The notes: generated by a model from the letters alone, not told the origin. DNA of 59,662 nt from JBNKWA01 sp050299555 (GCA_050299555.1 JBNKWA010000035.1:1-59662), one strand, 5' to 3'; positions 8,382 to 17,129 are shown, counted from the stretch's first letter. A program made the numbers and translations.

Positions 8382-9023
8382 ATGCGCAAGCTTGTCGCCA
8401 CGCTGGCGGCGCTGGTCATGCTGGCGGGTGCTGCGTCGGCGCAGGTCACGGTGCTGGCCTTCGGCGATTCGCTGACCCAGGGCTTCGGCCTGCCCGAGCA
8501 GGACGGCTTCGTGCCGCAACTTCAGGCGTGGCTGCGCGAGAACGGGGCGCCCGAGGCGGTCGTGGTCAACGGCGGCGTATCGGGCGATACAACCCAGGGC
8601 GGGCTGGCGCGTATCGGCTGGGCGCTTTCGGACGATATCGACGCGGTTGTCGTGGCGCTGGGCGGCAACGACCTCTTGCGCGGGCTCGACCCCGGGCTGA
8701 GCCGGCGCAATCTTGATGGGATCCTGGACGAGATCGATGCGAAAGGCCTGCCGGTGCTGCTGGTCGGCCTGCCTGCGCCGGCCAATTTCGGCCCGGACTA
8801 CATGCGCGATTTCGAGGCGATCTATCCGGCGCTGGCGGAGGCGCACGGGGCGCTGCTCTACCCCAACTTCCTGGCCGGTCTTGACACCAACGGCAGCATT
8901 TCGGCTCTGCGCGATCTGATGCAGGGGGATGGCTTGCATCCCAACACCAAGGGTGTGGCCCGGATCGTCGCCGACATCGGACCACATGTGCTGGCGCTGA
9001 TCGCGCGCGTGCAGGCGGACTGA
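8382..9023 (+). CDS. Arylesterase / lysophospholipase, GDSL (TesA-like)
   Basis: 213 residues with a signal peptide ('LVATLAALVMLAGAASAQ', cleavage after ASA), so periplasmic. SGNH hydrolase blocks are all present: block I 'AFGDSLTQGFGL' with the nucleophilic Ser, block II Gly in 'NGGVSGDTT', block III 'GGNDLLRG' with Asn, block V 'DGLHPNTKG' with the Asp-x-x-His pair. It hydrolyses short acyl esters or thioesters. Transcribed divergently from the ABC pair across a 55-bp gap, a conserved arrangement suggesting one envelope-lipid function. Confidence 0.92.
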   Translation: MRKLVATLAALVMLAGAASAQVTVLAFGDSLTQGFGLPEQDGFVPQLQAWLRENGAPEAVVVNGGVSGDTTQGGLARIGWALSDDIDAVVVALGGNDLLRGLDPGLSRRNLDGILDEIDAKGLPVLLVGLPAPANFGPDYMRDFEAIYPALAEAHGALLYPNFLAGLDTNGSISALRDLMQGDGLHPNTKGVARIVADIGPHVLALIARVQAD

Positions 9024-9029
9024 CCCAGC

Positions 9030-9917
9030 CTAGCTGAGATACTGTTCGAACCACTCCAGGGTTCGGTCCCAGGCCTGTGTCGCGGCGGCCTCGTCGTAGC
9101 GCGGCGTGGTGTCGTTGTGGAAGCCGTGGTTGGCGCCTTCGTAGATATGAACCTCGTAGGTCTTGCCGTTCTCCTTCAGTGCTGCCTCGAAGGCCGGCCA
9201 GCCGGCATTGATGCGCTCATCAAGCCCCCCATAGTGGATCAGGAGCGGTGCTTCGATCCGGGCCACCTCGCTGGCCTCGGGCTGGCGGCCGTAGAAGGGT
9301 ACGCCGGCGGCAAGCTCGGGGTAGGCGACGGCGAGCGCGTTGACGACGCCGCCTCCGTAGCAGAAGCCGACTGCGCCGACCTTGCCGGTTGAGCTCTCGT
9401 GACCGCGCAGGAACTCGAAGGCGGCGAAGAAATCCTGCATCAGCTTGGTGGGATCGATCTGGCCCTGCAACTCGCGGCCGTCGTCGTCATTGCCAGGATA
9501 GCCGCCCAGCGGGCTGAGACCGTCGGGCCCGAAGGCCAGGTAGCCGGCCTTGGCGAGGCGGCGGACCACGTCCTCGATGTAAGGGTTCAGGCCGCGGTTT
9601 TCGTGCACCACCAGCACCGCGGGAAGCGGGCCTTCGGCATCGGCGGGCTTGGCCATCAGTCCGCTGATGTCGCCGTTGCCCTCAGGCGAATTATAGGTCA
9701 CCCGCTCGGTCGCGATCGCCGGATCGTCGGGCGCCACCTGCCGGGCCAGCGCGTAGTCGGGCTTGAGTTGTTCGAACAGCGCCGCGGCCGTTACGCCGCC
9801 GACGGCGTACTTGGCAGCATTGTCGAGGAAGGCGCGCTTAGAGACCCGTCCGTGCACATAGCCGTCGAAGAGCTCGAGAATGCGGGGGTGAAAATCAGTT
9901 GCCTTCATGCGGTTCAT
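9030..9917 (-). CDS. Dienelactone hydrolase family protein, probably exported
   Basis: 295 residues. The alpha/beta hydrolase triad of the DLH family is visible: Cys in 'GFCYGGG', Asp in 'GGLDERIN', His in 'GANHGFHND'. The first ~60 residues are an extension containing 'VSKRAFLDNAAKYAVGG', which resembles a Tat signal with KR in place of RR, so export is plausible but unproven. ATG at 9917 has GGGAG upstream; the ATG at 9908 lacks one. It converges with the esterase, with only 6 bp between the stops. Substrate unknown. Confidence 0.85.
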   Translation of the reverse strand: MNRMKATDFHPRILELFDGYVHGRVSKRAFLDNAAKYAVGGVTAAALFEQLKPDYALARQVAPDDPAIATERVTYNSPEGNGDISGLMAKPADAEGPLPAVLVVHENRGLNPYIEDVVRRLAKAGYLAFGPDGLSPLGGYPGNDDDGRELQGQIDPTKLMQDFFAAFEFLRGHESSTGKVGAVGFCYGGGVVNALAVAYPELAAGVPFYGRQPEASEVARIEAPLLIHYGGLDERINAGWPAFEAALKENGKTYEVHIYEGANHGFHNDTTPRYDEAAATQAWDRTLEWFEQYLS

Positions 9918-10150
9918 TTTCAGGTCTCCCTCGATTCTTGCATGGCGTCGACCGGCTTGGGAAATCCTGCCTCAACCCGCTCAGGTGCGAAGCGAGCCGA
10001 CTGTCGGCGCGACGAGGTTATACCATGGGTTGGGATTCCCGCCCGGATTGCAGGACGTTGGCAACCATCAATCTTTTGTTAACCAGGTTCCCGCAATAGT
10101 TGTGTCACGTGCAACCTGAAGTTGCATCGCGTAGGGGGCTTCGCGAGACT

Positions 10151-10603
10151 TCAAAGCACGCCCATGTCGGACAGGGCGATCTGCAAACGGGGCGGCAGGT
10201 CGTCCTGTCCTTCTTTCCGTTCAAGATCGGGTGGCGCGTCGGTCGCCTTGAGGTAGCGCCAACCCTGGAACGCGGACCGCGGCTGCGGGCGGACGCGGAC
10301 CAGTTCCGGGTCGAGCATCAGGGCACAGCGGCGGATGCCGTCCTCGCCGATGCGCTCGTCGAGACGGACAAGCCGCTGGCGGCACAGCACGAGGCCGCGA
10401 ATCACCCAATAGATCGAGCCGCCGGGGATGAGCGCGTCTTCGCGGCGTGGACGCATGCGGGTCACGTGGCTGGCGAGCGCGCCATGTCCCGCCGCCAGGT
10501 TGCGCTGCGCGACGTCTTTTTGCCACTCGGCTAGGTCTTCGACCGACTCGGTGCCGACCGAAAGCTTGATGAGATGCAATGCGCCCTGCAGCCCTGCGGC
10601 CAT
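10151..10603 (-). CDS. DUF1489 family protein
   Basis: 150 residues beginning 'MAAGLQGALHLIKLSVGTES', which matches the usual N-terminus of the alphaproteobacterial DUF1489 family. Other landmarks are 'THMTRMRPRR'-like 'SHVTRMRPRREDAL', 'GGSIYWVIRG', 'RIGEDGIRRCALMLDPELV' and 'FQGWRYL'. No signal peptide or membrane segment. Function unknown; sequence character suggests a cytosolic, possibly nucleic-acid-related protein, but this is inference. The ATG at 10603 with GGGGGGACGG before it is preferred over the upstream codon at 10639. Confidence 0.82.
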   Translation of the reverse strand: MAAGLQGALHLIKLSVGTESVEDLAEWQKDVAQRNLAAGHGALASHVTRMRPRREDALIPGGSIYWVIRGLVLCRQRLVRLDERIGEDGIRRCALMLDPELVRVRPQPRSAFQGWRYLKATDAPPDLERKEGQDDLPPRLQIALSDMGVL

Positions 10604-10684
10604 TCCGTCCCCCCAACGCTGGCGCCCATGTGCTAGCAAAGCCCGCGCAGGACGGGAAGGGCGGATGGTCGGCGTTGCCGCCGG

Positions 10685-10873
10685 TCAGTCCTCGCGTCGC
10701 GACTTTCGGAGCTGCATGAGCGTCATCACGGCAAGTAGCGTCAGCCCGATGCCGCCGGCGGCGATGATGGTGGCGCCGCCGTCTTCGAGCGTCATCAGGC
10801 CGGAGGCGGTTTCCGCGATGCCGGTGGGCTCCTCGGTCGTGGCCGGAACCTGCGCCTTCACCCATTTCGCCAT
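10685..10873 (-). CDS. Small single-pass membrane protein, function unknown
   Basis: 62 residues: a soluble N-terminal ~35 residues starting 'MAKWVKAQVPATTEEPTG', then one hydrophobic helix ('ATIIAAGGIGLTLLAVMTLM') and a basic tail 'QLRKSRRED'. ATG at 10873 is preceded by GGTGAGA, a fair ribosome site; an extended frame reaches 10939. It lies upstream of the DUF1489 gene on the same strand with an 81-bp gap and is divergent from nrdJ. I do not recognise the family. Confidence 0.55.
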   Translation of the reverse strand: MAKWVKAQVPATTEEPTGIAETASGLMTLEDGGATIIAAGGIGLTLLAVMTLMQLRKSRRED

Positions 10874-11063
10874 GGATATCTCACCCTTGCCTGGCCGCAC
10901 CGCCCGCTCGGTGATGCGCAGGAACTTCGGCGCCGACATGCCCAGACTGCGGCGAAATCATGCGAAAGCGGTCGCATTGTCCGGATCCTTGGCGCCTACG
11001 CGGCGCTGGTGAAGGCGGGGAAAGCGGTGTAGCGTCCTACTCCCCCGCAGGTCACGAAAGGCA

Positions 11064-13337
11064 ATGCGCACGATGACGCCATTCGCTGCCCCGGTCTCGG
11101 AACAGATCTGGGACATGAAGTATCGCTTCAAGGCCGCCGACGGCACGCCGGTCGACGCCACGGTGGAGGATAGCTGGCGGCGGGTGGCGCGCTCTCTGGC
11201 GGCGATGGAGGCCGACCCGGCGGTCTGGGAGGAGCGGTTCCATGCCGCGCTGGAAGGGTTCAGGTTCCTGCCGGCCGGGAGGATCCTGTCGGGCGCCGGC
11301 ACCGGACGTTCGGTGACGCTGTTCAACTGCTTCGTCATGGGCACCATTCCGGATTCCATGGAAGGCATCTTCCAGATGCTGAAGGAAGCGGCCCTGACCA
11401 TGCAGCAGGGTGGCGGCATCGGCTATGACTTCTCGACCATCCGGCCAAAGGGGGCGCCGGTGCACGGGGTCGGCGCGGACGCCTCGGGGCCCTTGAGCTT
11501 CATGGATGTCTGGGACGCCATGTGCCGCACGATCATGTCGGCGGGCAGCCGCCGCGGCGCCATGATGGCGACGATGCGCTGCGACCACCCCGACATCGAG
11601 GACTTCGTTACTGCCAAGCAGGACCCGGCACGGCTGAGGATGTTCAACCTGAGCGTGCTGGTCACCGATGCCTTCATGGATGCGGTCAAGGCCGGTGCCG
11701 ACTGGGACCTGGTCTTCGAAGGCAAGGTGTTCCGCAGCATTGACGCCCGGGGCCTTTGGGACCGCATCATGCGGGCCACCTACGATTATGCCGAGCCGGG
11801 TGTGATCTTCATTGACCGGATCAATCGGCGCAACAACCTGTGGTATGCCGAGACCATTGCCGCGACCAACCCCTGCGGTGAGCAGCCGCTGCCGCCTTAC
11901 GGCGCCTGCCTGCTGGGCTCGATCAATCTCGCCCGTCTGGTGCCGGCGCCGTTCGAGCCCGGCTCGACGCTGGACGAGGCGGCGCTGGACGAGCTGGTGG
12001 CGACGGCTGTGAGGATGATGGACAACGTCGTCGACGCCAGCCGCTTTCCGTTGCCCGAGCAGGCGGCCGAGGCCAAGGCCAAGCGCCGCATCGGTCTCGG
12101 CGTCACCGGGCTGGCCGATGCGCTGCTGATGGTCGGTGAGCGTTACGGATCCGACAAGGCCGCGCGTCTGGCGGAGCGCTGGTTGAAGCGTGTCGCGCGC
12201 GCGGCGTACCTGACCTCGGCGCAGCTTGCAGCCGAAAAGGGCGCCTTCCCGCTTTACGACGAGAAGCAGTTCCTTTCCGGCGCCACCATGAAGGCGATGG
12301 ACGGGGACGTGCGCGATGCCGTGAAGCGGCATGGCATCCGCAACGCGCTGCTGACCTCGATCGCGCCCACCGGCACCATCAGCCTTTATGCCGGCAACGT
12401 CTCGTCCGGCATCGAGCCGGTCTTCGCCTACAGCTACACCCGCAAGGTGCTGCAGAAGGATGGCAGCCGGAGCGAGGAGGAGGTGGTCGACTACGCGGTT
12501 GCGCTGTGGCGCGAGAAGTTCGGCGACGCGCCGCTGCCGGCGCATTTCGTCGACGCCCAGACGCTGGCCCCGCTCGACCATGTCAAGATGCAGGCCGCTG
12601 CCCAGAAATGGGTGGATTCGTCGATCTCGAAGACCATCAACCTGCCCGAGACGATCACCTTCGAGGCCTTCAAGAACGTCTACCTCGCCGCCTGGGACAT
12701 GGACTGCAAGGGCTGCACCACCTACCGGCCGAACGCCGTGACGGGGTCCGTGCTGAGCGTCAGCGAAAAGACCGAGACCGCCCCCCAGACCGACCGCGGT
12801 GCCGACGTCATCTACATCGCCGAGCCGCTGGATCGCCCCGAGGCACTGGAGGGCGCCACCTACAAGATCAAGTGGCCCGAGAGCGAGCACGCCATCTACA
12901 TCACCCTGAACGACATCGTGGTGGGCGGCAAAAGGCGTCCCTTCGAGGTGTTCATCAACTCCAAGAACATGGAGCACTTTGCCTGGACCGTTGGGCTGAC
13001 GCGGATGATTTCCGCTGTGTTCCGGCGCGGCGGCGATGTCAGCTTCGTGGTCGAGGAGTTGAAGGCGGTGTTCGATCCGCGCGGCGGTGCCTGGATGGAG
13101 GGGCGGTATGTCCCTTCGATCCTGGCCGCCATCGGTGGCGTGATCGAGCGGCACATGATCGAGATCGGTTTTCTTGGCGGCGAAGGCATGGGATTGAAAC
13201 AGGACCCGCGCGCCAAGGTGATGGCGGTGGGCGGCCGCCCGGCGGGGCCGGCCTGCCCGAATTGCGGTCAGTACGCGATGCAGATGATCGAGGGGTGCAT
13301 GACGTGCATGGAATGCGGCCATTCGAAGTGTTCCTGA
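11064..13337 (+). CDS. nrdJ: Adenosylcobalamin-dependent ribonucleotide reductase, class II
   Basis: 757 residues. Redox Cys89 in 'TLFNCFVMG', the thiyl-radical site 'NPCGEQPLPPYGACLLGSIN' with Cys271 and partner Cys282, and the C-terminal cysteine-rich tail 'CPNCGQYAMQMIEGC' / 'CMECGHSKCS' that re-reduces the active site. It makes dNDPs (or dNTPs) using vitamin B12 coenzyme, so DNA precursor synthesis here can run independently of oxygen but needs cobalamin. AAAGG lies before the ATG. I see no clear cobalamin riboswitch or NrdR box pair in the 124 bp or so upstream. Confidence 0.95.
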   Translation: MRTMTPFAAPVSEQIWDMKYRFKAADGTPVDATVEDSWRRVARSLAAMEADPAVWEERFHAALEGFRFLPAGRILSGAGTGRSVTLFNCFVMGTIPDSMEGIFQMLKEAALTMQQGGGIGYDFSTIRPKGAPVHGVGADASGPLSFMDVWDAMCRTIMSAGSRRGAMMATMRCDHPDIEDFVTAKQDPARLRMFNLSVLVTDAFMDAVKAGADWDLVFEGKVFRSIDARGLWDRIMRATYDYAEPGVIFIDRINRRNNLWYAETIAATNPCGEQPLPPYGACLLGSINLARLVPAPFEPGSTLDEAALDELVATAVRMMDNVVDASRFPLPEQAAEAKAKRRIGLGVTGLADALLMVGERYGSDKAARLAERWLKRVARAAYLTSAQLAAEKGAFPLYDEKQFLSGATMKAMDGDVRDAVKRHGIRNALLTSIAPTGTISLYAGNVSSGIEPVFAYSYTRKVLQKDGSRSEEEVVDYAVALWREKFGDAPLPAHFVDAQTLAPLDHVKMQAAAQKWVDSSISKTINLPETITFEAFKNVYLAAWDMDCKGCTTYRPNAVTGSVLSVSEKTETAPQTDRGADVIYIAEPLDRPEALEGATYKIKWPESEHAIYITLNDIVVGGKRRPFEVFINSKNMEHFAWTVGLTRMISAVFRRGGDVSFVVEELKAVFDPRGGAWMEGRYVPSILAAIGGVIERHMIEIGFLGGEGMGLKQDPRAKVMAVGGRPAGPACPNCGQYAMQMIEGCMTCMECGHSKCS

Positions 13338-13419
13338 CCCGGGGCAGGCGACAGCCGGCACCGGTTCGGGCGAGCGGCACCCTCGCATGTGGTGCCGGTC
13401 TTTCGGGGGAGGAACCCAG

Positions 13420-13542
13420 ATGTCGAAAAGCAAGGACAAGCCCCATCGCGAGAAGAAGAAGCCAAAGAAGGAAAAGCGCAAGCCGGTAGAGACCGGCGGC
13501 CTGGCGCAGCGGGTCGCTGAGGGTACCGGCAAGAAGGAGTGA
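13420..13542 (+). CDS. Short lysine-rich protein (40 aa)
   Basis: A 40-codon frame beginning 'MSKSKDKPHREKKKPKKEKR' and ending 'AEGTGKKE', directly preceded by a near-perfect ribosome site (GGGGGAGG at 13405-13412, 7 nt from the ATG). About 40% of residues are Lys or Arg and it carries no membrane segment, so it could be a nucleic-acid-binding or disordered protein. It follows nrdJ by 82 bp. It is shorter than common gene-calling limits; real expression is supported by the ribosome site and the skewed composition, not by homology that I can check. Confidence 0.6.
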   Translation: MSKSKDKPHREKKKPKKEKRKPVETGGLAQRVAEGTGKKE

Positions 13543-13608
13543 AGCATCGGCCGGCGCGGTAGCCGCGATGGACCGCGCCGGCCGGACCCATGAGCGGGAG
13601 CGGTGAGG

Positions 13609-14421
13609 ATGCCCCCAGGCAGCGGCGCCGGCGGCCGGCCGGTGATCCATCACATTCCGGTCTGTCCGTTCTGCCAGCGGATCGAGATCCTGCTGGCGCT
13701 GAAGGGCATGACCGGAGCGGTCGATTTCTCGGTGGTCGACATCACCCGGCCGCGCGATCCGGCGCTGCTGACCAAGACCCGGGGCACCACCGCGCTGCCG
13801 GTCATGGAACTGCCGGACGGGCGCATCCTGAAAGAGAGCCTCGTCATCCTCGCCTATATCGACGAGACCCTGGGCGATCCGGTCGCCCGCCGCGATCCCT
13901 ATGAGCGTGCGGTTGAGCGGATGCTGATCGCCCTGGAGGGGCCGTTCACCGGCGCCGGCTACAGCTTTGTGATGAACCGGGACCGGGCCGCGCGGCCCGA
14001 GTTCGAGAAGCGGTTGCTGGCGCTCTATGGAGACTTGAACGGCTTTCTGGAGCAACACAGCCCTGGCGGGACGTTCCTGTTCGAGGACTTCGGCCTGCCT
14101 GAGGCGGTGTTCACGCCGCTTTTCGCGCGGTTCTGGTTCCTCGACTATTACGAAGGGTTCGAATTGCCCGAAACGCCCGGCTTCGCCCGGGTCAGGCGCT
14201 GGCGCGACGCCTGCCTCGGCCGGCAGGAGGCGGGGCAGGTGAGCCGCGAGCAGATCGTGAAGCTCTACTACGACTATGCGCTGGGGTACGGCAACGGCGC
14301 CCTGCCGGAGGGGCGCCGGGTATCGAGCTTCAGTTTCGAGCCGCACTGGAAGACCCGACCCTGGCCGCCGCGGGACAAGTACGGCGCCGCTGCCCGCGAC
14401 GCCGCACTCGGGCTGGTCTGA
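13609..14421 (+). CDS. Glutathione S-transferase/glutaredoxin-fold protein
   Basis: About 270 residues. The N-terminus has a glutaredoxin-like active site 'PVCPFCQRIEILL' (CPFC), the cis-Pro strand 'TTALPVMELPDG' and 'LKESLVILAYIDETLGD' (glutathione gamma-glutamyl contact). A helical GST-C part follows. The CPxC site suggests an omega- or beta-type thiol transferase rather than a conjugating GST. ATG at 13609 is used with GGGAG at 13595-13599; a GTG lies at 13603. C-terminal ~45 residues ('KLYYDYALGYGNGALPEG' onward) are beyond a standard GST. Substrate unknown. Confidence 0.82.
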   Translation: MPPGSGAGGRPVIHHIPVCPFCQRIEILLALKGMTGAVDFSVVDITRPRDPALLTKTRGTTALPVMELPDGRILKESLVILAYIDETLGDPVARRDPYERAVERMLIALEGPFTGAGYSFVMNRDRAARPEFEKRLLALYGDLNGFLEQHSPGGTFLFEDFGLPEAVFTPLFARFWFLDYYEGFELPETPGFARVRRWRDACLGRQEAGQVSREQIVKLYYDYALGYGNGALPEGRRVSSFSFEPHWKTRPWPPRDKYGAAARDAALGLV

Positions 14422-14433
14422 ACCGGTTGGAGT

Positions 14434-14889
14434 TCAGGCCCTCGGGTCGGGTTCGGTCACCGTGATCGCCGTCTCGATCAGGCCGTCGCGCCCGATCAGC
14501 GCCCGGTGATCCTGGCCGCGCAGCACGACGCGGATGACGTGCCGGCCGGGGCCGAGCCGACCGACCTCGGCCAGCGGCGACTTGGGGCTGCCAACCTTGA
14601 CGCCGTCCACGATCAGGTGTGCGTGGCCGACAGGCTCGGCGGTGGCAACGGTCCGGCATACCTCGGTGAAGGTGAAGCCGGTGGTACCGATCCGCACCTG
14701 CCAGCGGCCGTCGTCGCCACGTGTTGCAGCCAGATCGACGGTCGGTTGGATCGCTTCCTCGGGAAGAACCAGGAACACGGCACTCGGCGGCCGGCCTGCG
14801 GCGTTGACCCCGGGAAGAACCAAAGTCAGGCCAAGCATGAGGGCGGCCAGCAAGCCGGCCGCCCCGTTGCGCGATGAGAGGGTCCACAT
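14434..14889 (-). CDS. Secreted protein of unknown function
   Basis: 151 residues with a signal peptide ('AGLLAALMLGLTLVLPGVNA'). The mature part looks all-beta, with 'GRWQVRIGTTGFTFTEVC' and 'GHAHLIVDGVKVGSPKSP' ending 'GRHVIRVVLRGQDHRAL', which resembles the small periplasmic beta-sandwich proteins found beside metal or respiratory genes; I cannot name the family. It begins 11 nt after the stop of the DoxX-like gene and is surely in its operon. Confidence 0.65.
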   Translation of the reverse strand: MWTLSSRNGAAGLLAALMLGLTLVLPGVNAAGRPPSAVFLVLPEEAIQPTVDLAATRGDDGRWQVRIGTTGFTFTEVCRTVATAEPVGHAHLIVDGVKVGSPKSPLAEVGRLGPGRHVIRVVLRGQDHRALIGRDGLIETAITVTEPDPRA

Positions 14890-14900
14890 CGCCGCCTCTC

Positions 14901-15971
14901 CTACACCAGCGCCGGGCGCAGGACGCTGCGACGGGCCATGCCGGGCCGCGGCGCGCGGCGGCCGGCCATCAGCAGGAACATCATCAGCGCGTAGAGGTTG
15001 GCGTGCAGCAGCGGTGTTTCGCCCAAGGTAACGGCGAAGAAGGTGAAGGCCCCCATCAGAACCAAGGCCAGCGGGCGGGTCAGGCGACCGCAGGCGATGA
15101 GCGCACCGGCACCGATCTCGACCCCGGCCATAACCAGTGCGGCGAATGCCACCGGCAGGCCGAGGAGCGGCACCTGGCCATGCTCCAGGATGGCGATCAG
15201 CAGCGTCGGCTGGGTCAGCTTGCAGGTGATGCCCAGCCAGACGAAGGTCAGGCCAGTGATGGTCAGCGCAACCCGGTAGACCGTGTCGGCACGCTGGCGG
15301 TCAAAGCTCTCGTCGCTGCGACCCAACAGCCGGTCGGCCGAGAGCGCGCCGCCGCCATAGACCATCAGCAGCATGGCCGGAGCGACGAAATGCGCTGCGT
15401 AGTTCATGAACGGCAGACCGAAGGCGGCGAAGCCCGCCAGCGCCAGCGCGATGACGCCACCGGCGGCCGCACGCGTCGCCAGGCCGGTGACCAGCAGCAA
15501 CGCCAGACCCAGTTCGGGCGCGGCCAGCCAATGCCATTCAAGACCCCAGCCTGCGGCGAGGCCGAGCTGCATGTCGGGCACGAAGAGTACCGGCTCGGCC
15601 AGCATCTTGGTTCCGGCACGGGGCAGGGCGCCGAGAGCACCGAGGGCCAGCATGGCTGCAAGGCCGATCCTCAGGATCAGCGGGCCGAACTGAGCGGCCT
15701 GCCGGCGCAGCGGCGCAAAGAGGCGGGTCTCGAACCCGGCAAGGCGGTCTTCGGCGGTCAGCGCGATGGCAGCGACGACCGACGCGACCACGGCCGCAAG
15801 GCCGAGCCAGAGCGGGCTCTGGAAGATCTCGGGCATCGGCGCGACCGCAAGCGCGGCGACCTCGTCGGGGGTCAGCAGCCAGGCCTCGTGGGCCCGGGCC
15901 GATCCGGCCGAAAGGGCAGCAACAGCGAGCGCCGCTGAAGAAGCGGGACGGAAGAAGCGGGTGGCGGTCAT
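14901..15971 (-). CDS. DoxX-like polytopic membrane protein
   Basis: 356 residues. An N-terminal signal-like segment ending 'GSARA' is followed by 'HEAWLLTPDE', then 8 to 9 membrane helices; the later ones ('LRIGLAAMLALGALGAL', 'LVTGLATRAAAGGVIALALAGFAAFG') resemble DoxX/DoxD quinone-associated proteins. Role probably in the inner membrane and linked to respiration or metal handling, by inference only. ATG at 15971 is supported by AAAGGATC upstream; longer frames are shadows. It leads a two-gene operon with the secreted protein. Confidence 0.65.
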   Translation of the reverse strand: MTATRFFRPASSAALAVAALSAGSARAHEAWLLTPDEVAALAVAPMPEIFQSPLWLGLAAVVASVVAAIALTAEDRLAGFETRLFAPLRRQAAQFGPLILRIGLAAMLALGALGALPRAGTKMLAEPVLFVPDMQLGLAAGWGLEWHWLAAPELGLALLLVTGLATRAAAGGVIALALAGFAAFGLPFMNYAAHFVAPAMLLMVYGGGALSADRLLGRSDESFDRQRADTVYRVALTITGLTFVWLGITCKLTQPTLLIAILEHGQVPLLGLPVAFAALVMAGVEIGAGALIACGRLTRPLALVLMGAFTFFAVTLGETPLLHANLYALMMFLLMAGRRAPRPGMARRSVLRPALV

Positions 15972-16174
15972 GGCTCTGATCCTTTGCACGGGCAAATCTC
16001 GGTTGGTCGCGCACGCAAGGCGGCGCGCCGGCATGGGCATTGGGGGTCATGCACCGCAAATGAGGTCCGGCTCCGGTCCCCGTGTTGCAGTGCAGCCGTG
16101 ATAGCGCTGATCGGCCCGGTCAGGATGTGCGATGAGTCACATATTCATTCGGCGCCGCCCCGGGTGACGCAACG

Positions 16175-16891
16175 TCACAGGCCGTATGGCGGGTTGACGA
16201 CGAGCATGCCCGAGCCGGTCATGCCGCGGCCCTTGCCGAGATCGAAACGGGTCTCGTCGCGGAGCGGCCGCAGCGCCGCCAGGCCCTCGACGAGGGCCGT
16301 CTGGCGCGCCTCGGGCAGGATCGGATACCAGATCGCCACCACCGCCTCGGGCCATTTCCGCAGCAGCTTGCCCACGAAGCGCGGCACCGCGGCATATTCC
16401 GACTTCAACTCATAGGACGGGTCGACGAGCACCAGCCCGCGGCGTGGCAGCGGCGGCGACAGCGCCAGTACGCCCTCGCAGCCATCGCGATGGTGAATGG
16501 CGATGTTGGGAGCGGCCAGCGCCGCCTTCAGCGCCCTGTGCTCGGCCGGGTGCAGCTCCATCAGCACCAGCCGGTCCTGTGGCCGCAGCATCCCTGCGGC
16601 GATCAGTGGCGAGCCTGGATAGGCGGCTGCGCCGTACCGGTCCCGCACCGCCGCGACGATCTCGCCATAGCGGCCCGGCGGCAGCGGACCGGCGCCAATG
16701 CCCATGGCCGCCTCGCCGGTCTTTTCCGCCTCGGGCCCGGAGAGGTCGTAGAGCCCGCGCCCGGCATGGCTTTCCATGTAGGTGATGCCACGGGGCTTGA
16801 CGGTCAGGGCTTCCAGCAGACGCACCAGCCACTGGTGCTTGTGCAGGTCGGCCGGATTGCCGGCATGATAGGCGTGCTGGTAGGAGAGCAT
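16175..16891 (-). CDS. rlmJ: 23S rRNA (adenine(2030)-N(6))-methyltransferase RlmJ
   Basis: 238 residues starting 'MLSYQHAYHAGNPADLHKH', the classic RlmJ N-terminus. 'YMESHAGRGLYDL' is the SAM motif, 'LVLMELHPAEHRAL' follows, and 'LVLVDPSYELKSEY' replaces the DPPY catalytic motif with DPSY. It methylates A2030 of 23S rRNA. The protein ends immediately after 'VVNPPYGL', about 32 residues before the end of the E. coli protein, and no simple frameshift restores the missing tail. ATG at 16891 is fixed by the conserved N-terminus. Divergent from rpsD. Confidence 0.9.
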   Translation of the reverse strand: MLSYQHAYHAGNPADLHKHQWLVRLLEALTVKPRGITYMESHAGRGLYDLSGPEAEKTGEAAMGIGAGPLPPGRYGEIVAAVRDRYGAAAYPGSPLIAAGMLRPQDRLVLMELHPAEHRALKAALAAPNIAIHHRDGCEGVLALSPPLPRRGLVLVDPSYELKSEYAAVPRFVGKLLRKWPEAVVAIWYPILPEARQTALVEGLAALRPLRDETRFDLGKGRGMTGSGMLVVNPPYGL

Positions 16892-16940
16892 GCCATCCGC
16901 TAGCCGATCGCTGACAGGCCGCCAAGCCCAGAACATGGGC

Positions 16941-16969
16941 TTGACAGGGGCCTGCCAGCTAGCCATAAG
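16941..16969 (+). promoter_or_regulatory. Predicted sigma-70-type promoter for rpsD
   Basis: TTGACA at 16941-16946 matches the -35 consensus exactly; 17 bp later CATAAG (16964-16969) is a 4/6 match to the -10. It points at rpsD and would give a leader of about 155 nt, which contains the palindrome gccgcccccggggcggc ending about 24 nt before the start codon. S4 represses its own mRNA in other bacteria, so a structured leader is plausible. Confidence 0.6.
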
Positions 16970-17129
16970 CCCGCGTCCGGCCCGCGAGGGCCTGACATCA
17001 TTGGTGTTGGCGGCCCCCGCAAGGGGATGCCTGTCGCCCGAAGGTGCCGGATCGGGTCCGGCATCGGGAGAGGACAACGCCCTTCAAACCGCCGCCCCCG
17101 GGGCGGCTGCGACAGAAGGAGATCAGACG

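Noticed and set aside
10940..11063. Cobalamin riboswitch before nrdJ
   Set aside because: Only about 124 bp and no recognisable B12-box sequence or the expected long structured leader.
11052..13547. Very long antisense frame opposite nrdJ
   Set aside because: Typical shadow of a GC-rich gene; nrdJ is unambiguous on the plus strand. The same holds for the long frames opposite ftsH, fhs, tolA and the Lhr-like helicase.
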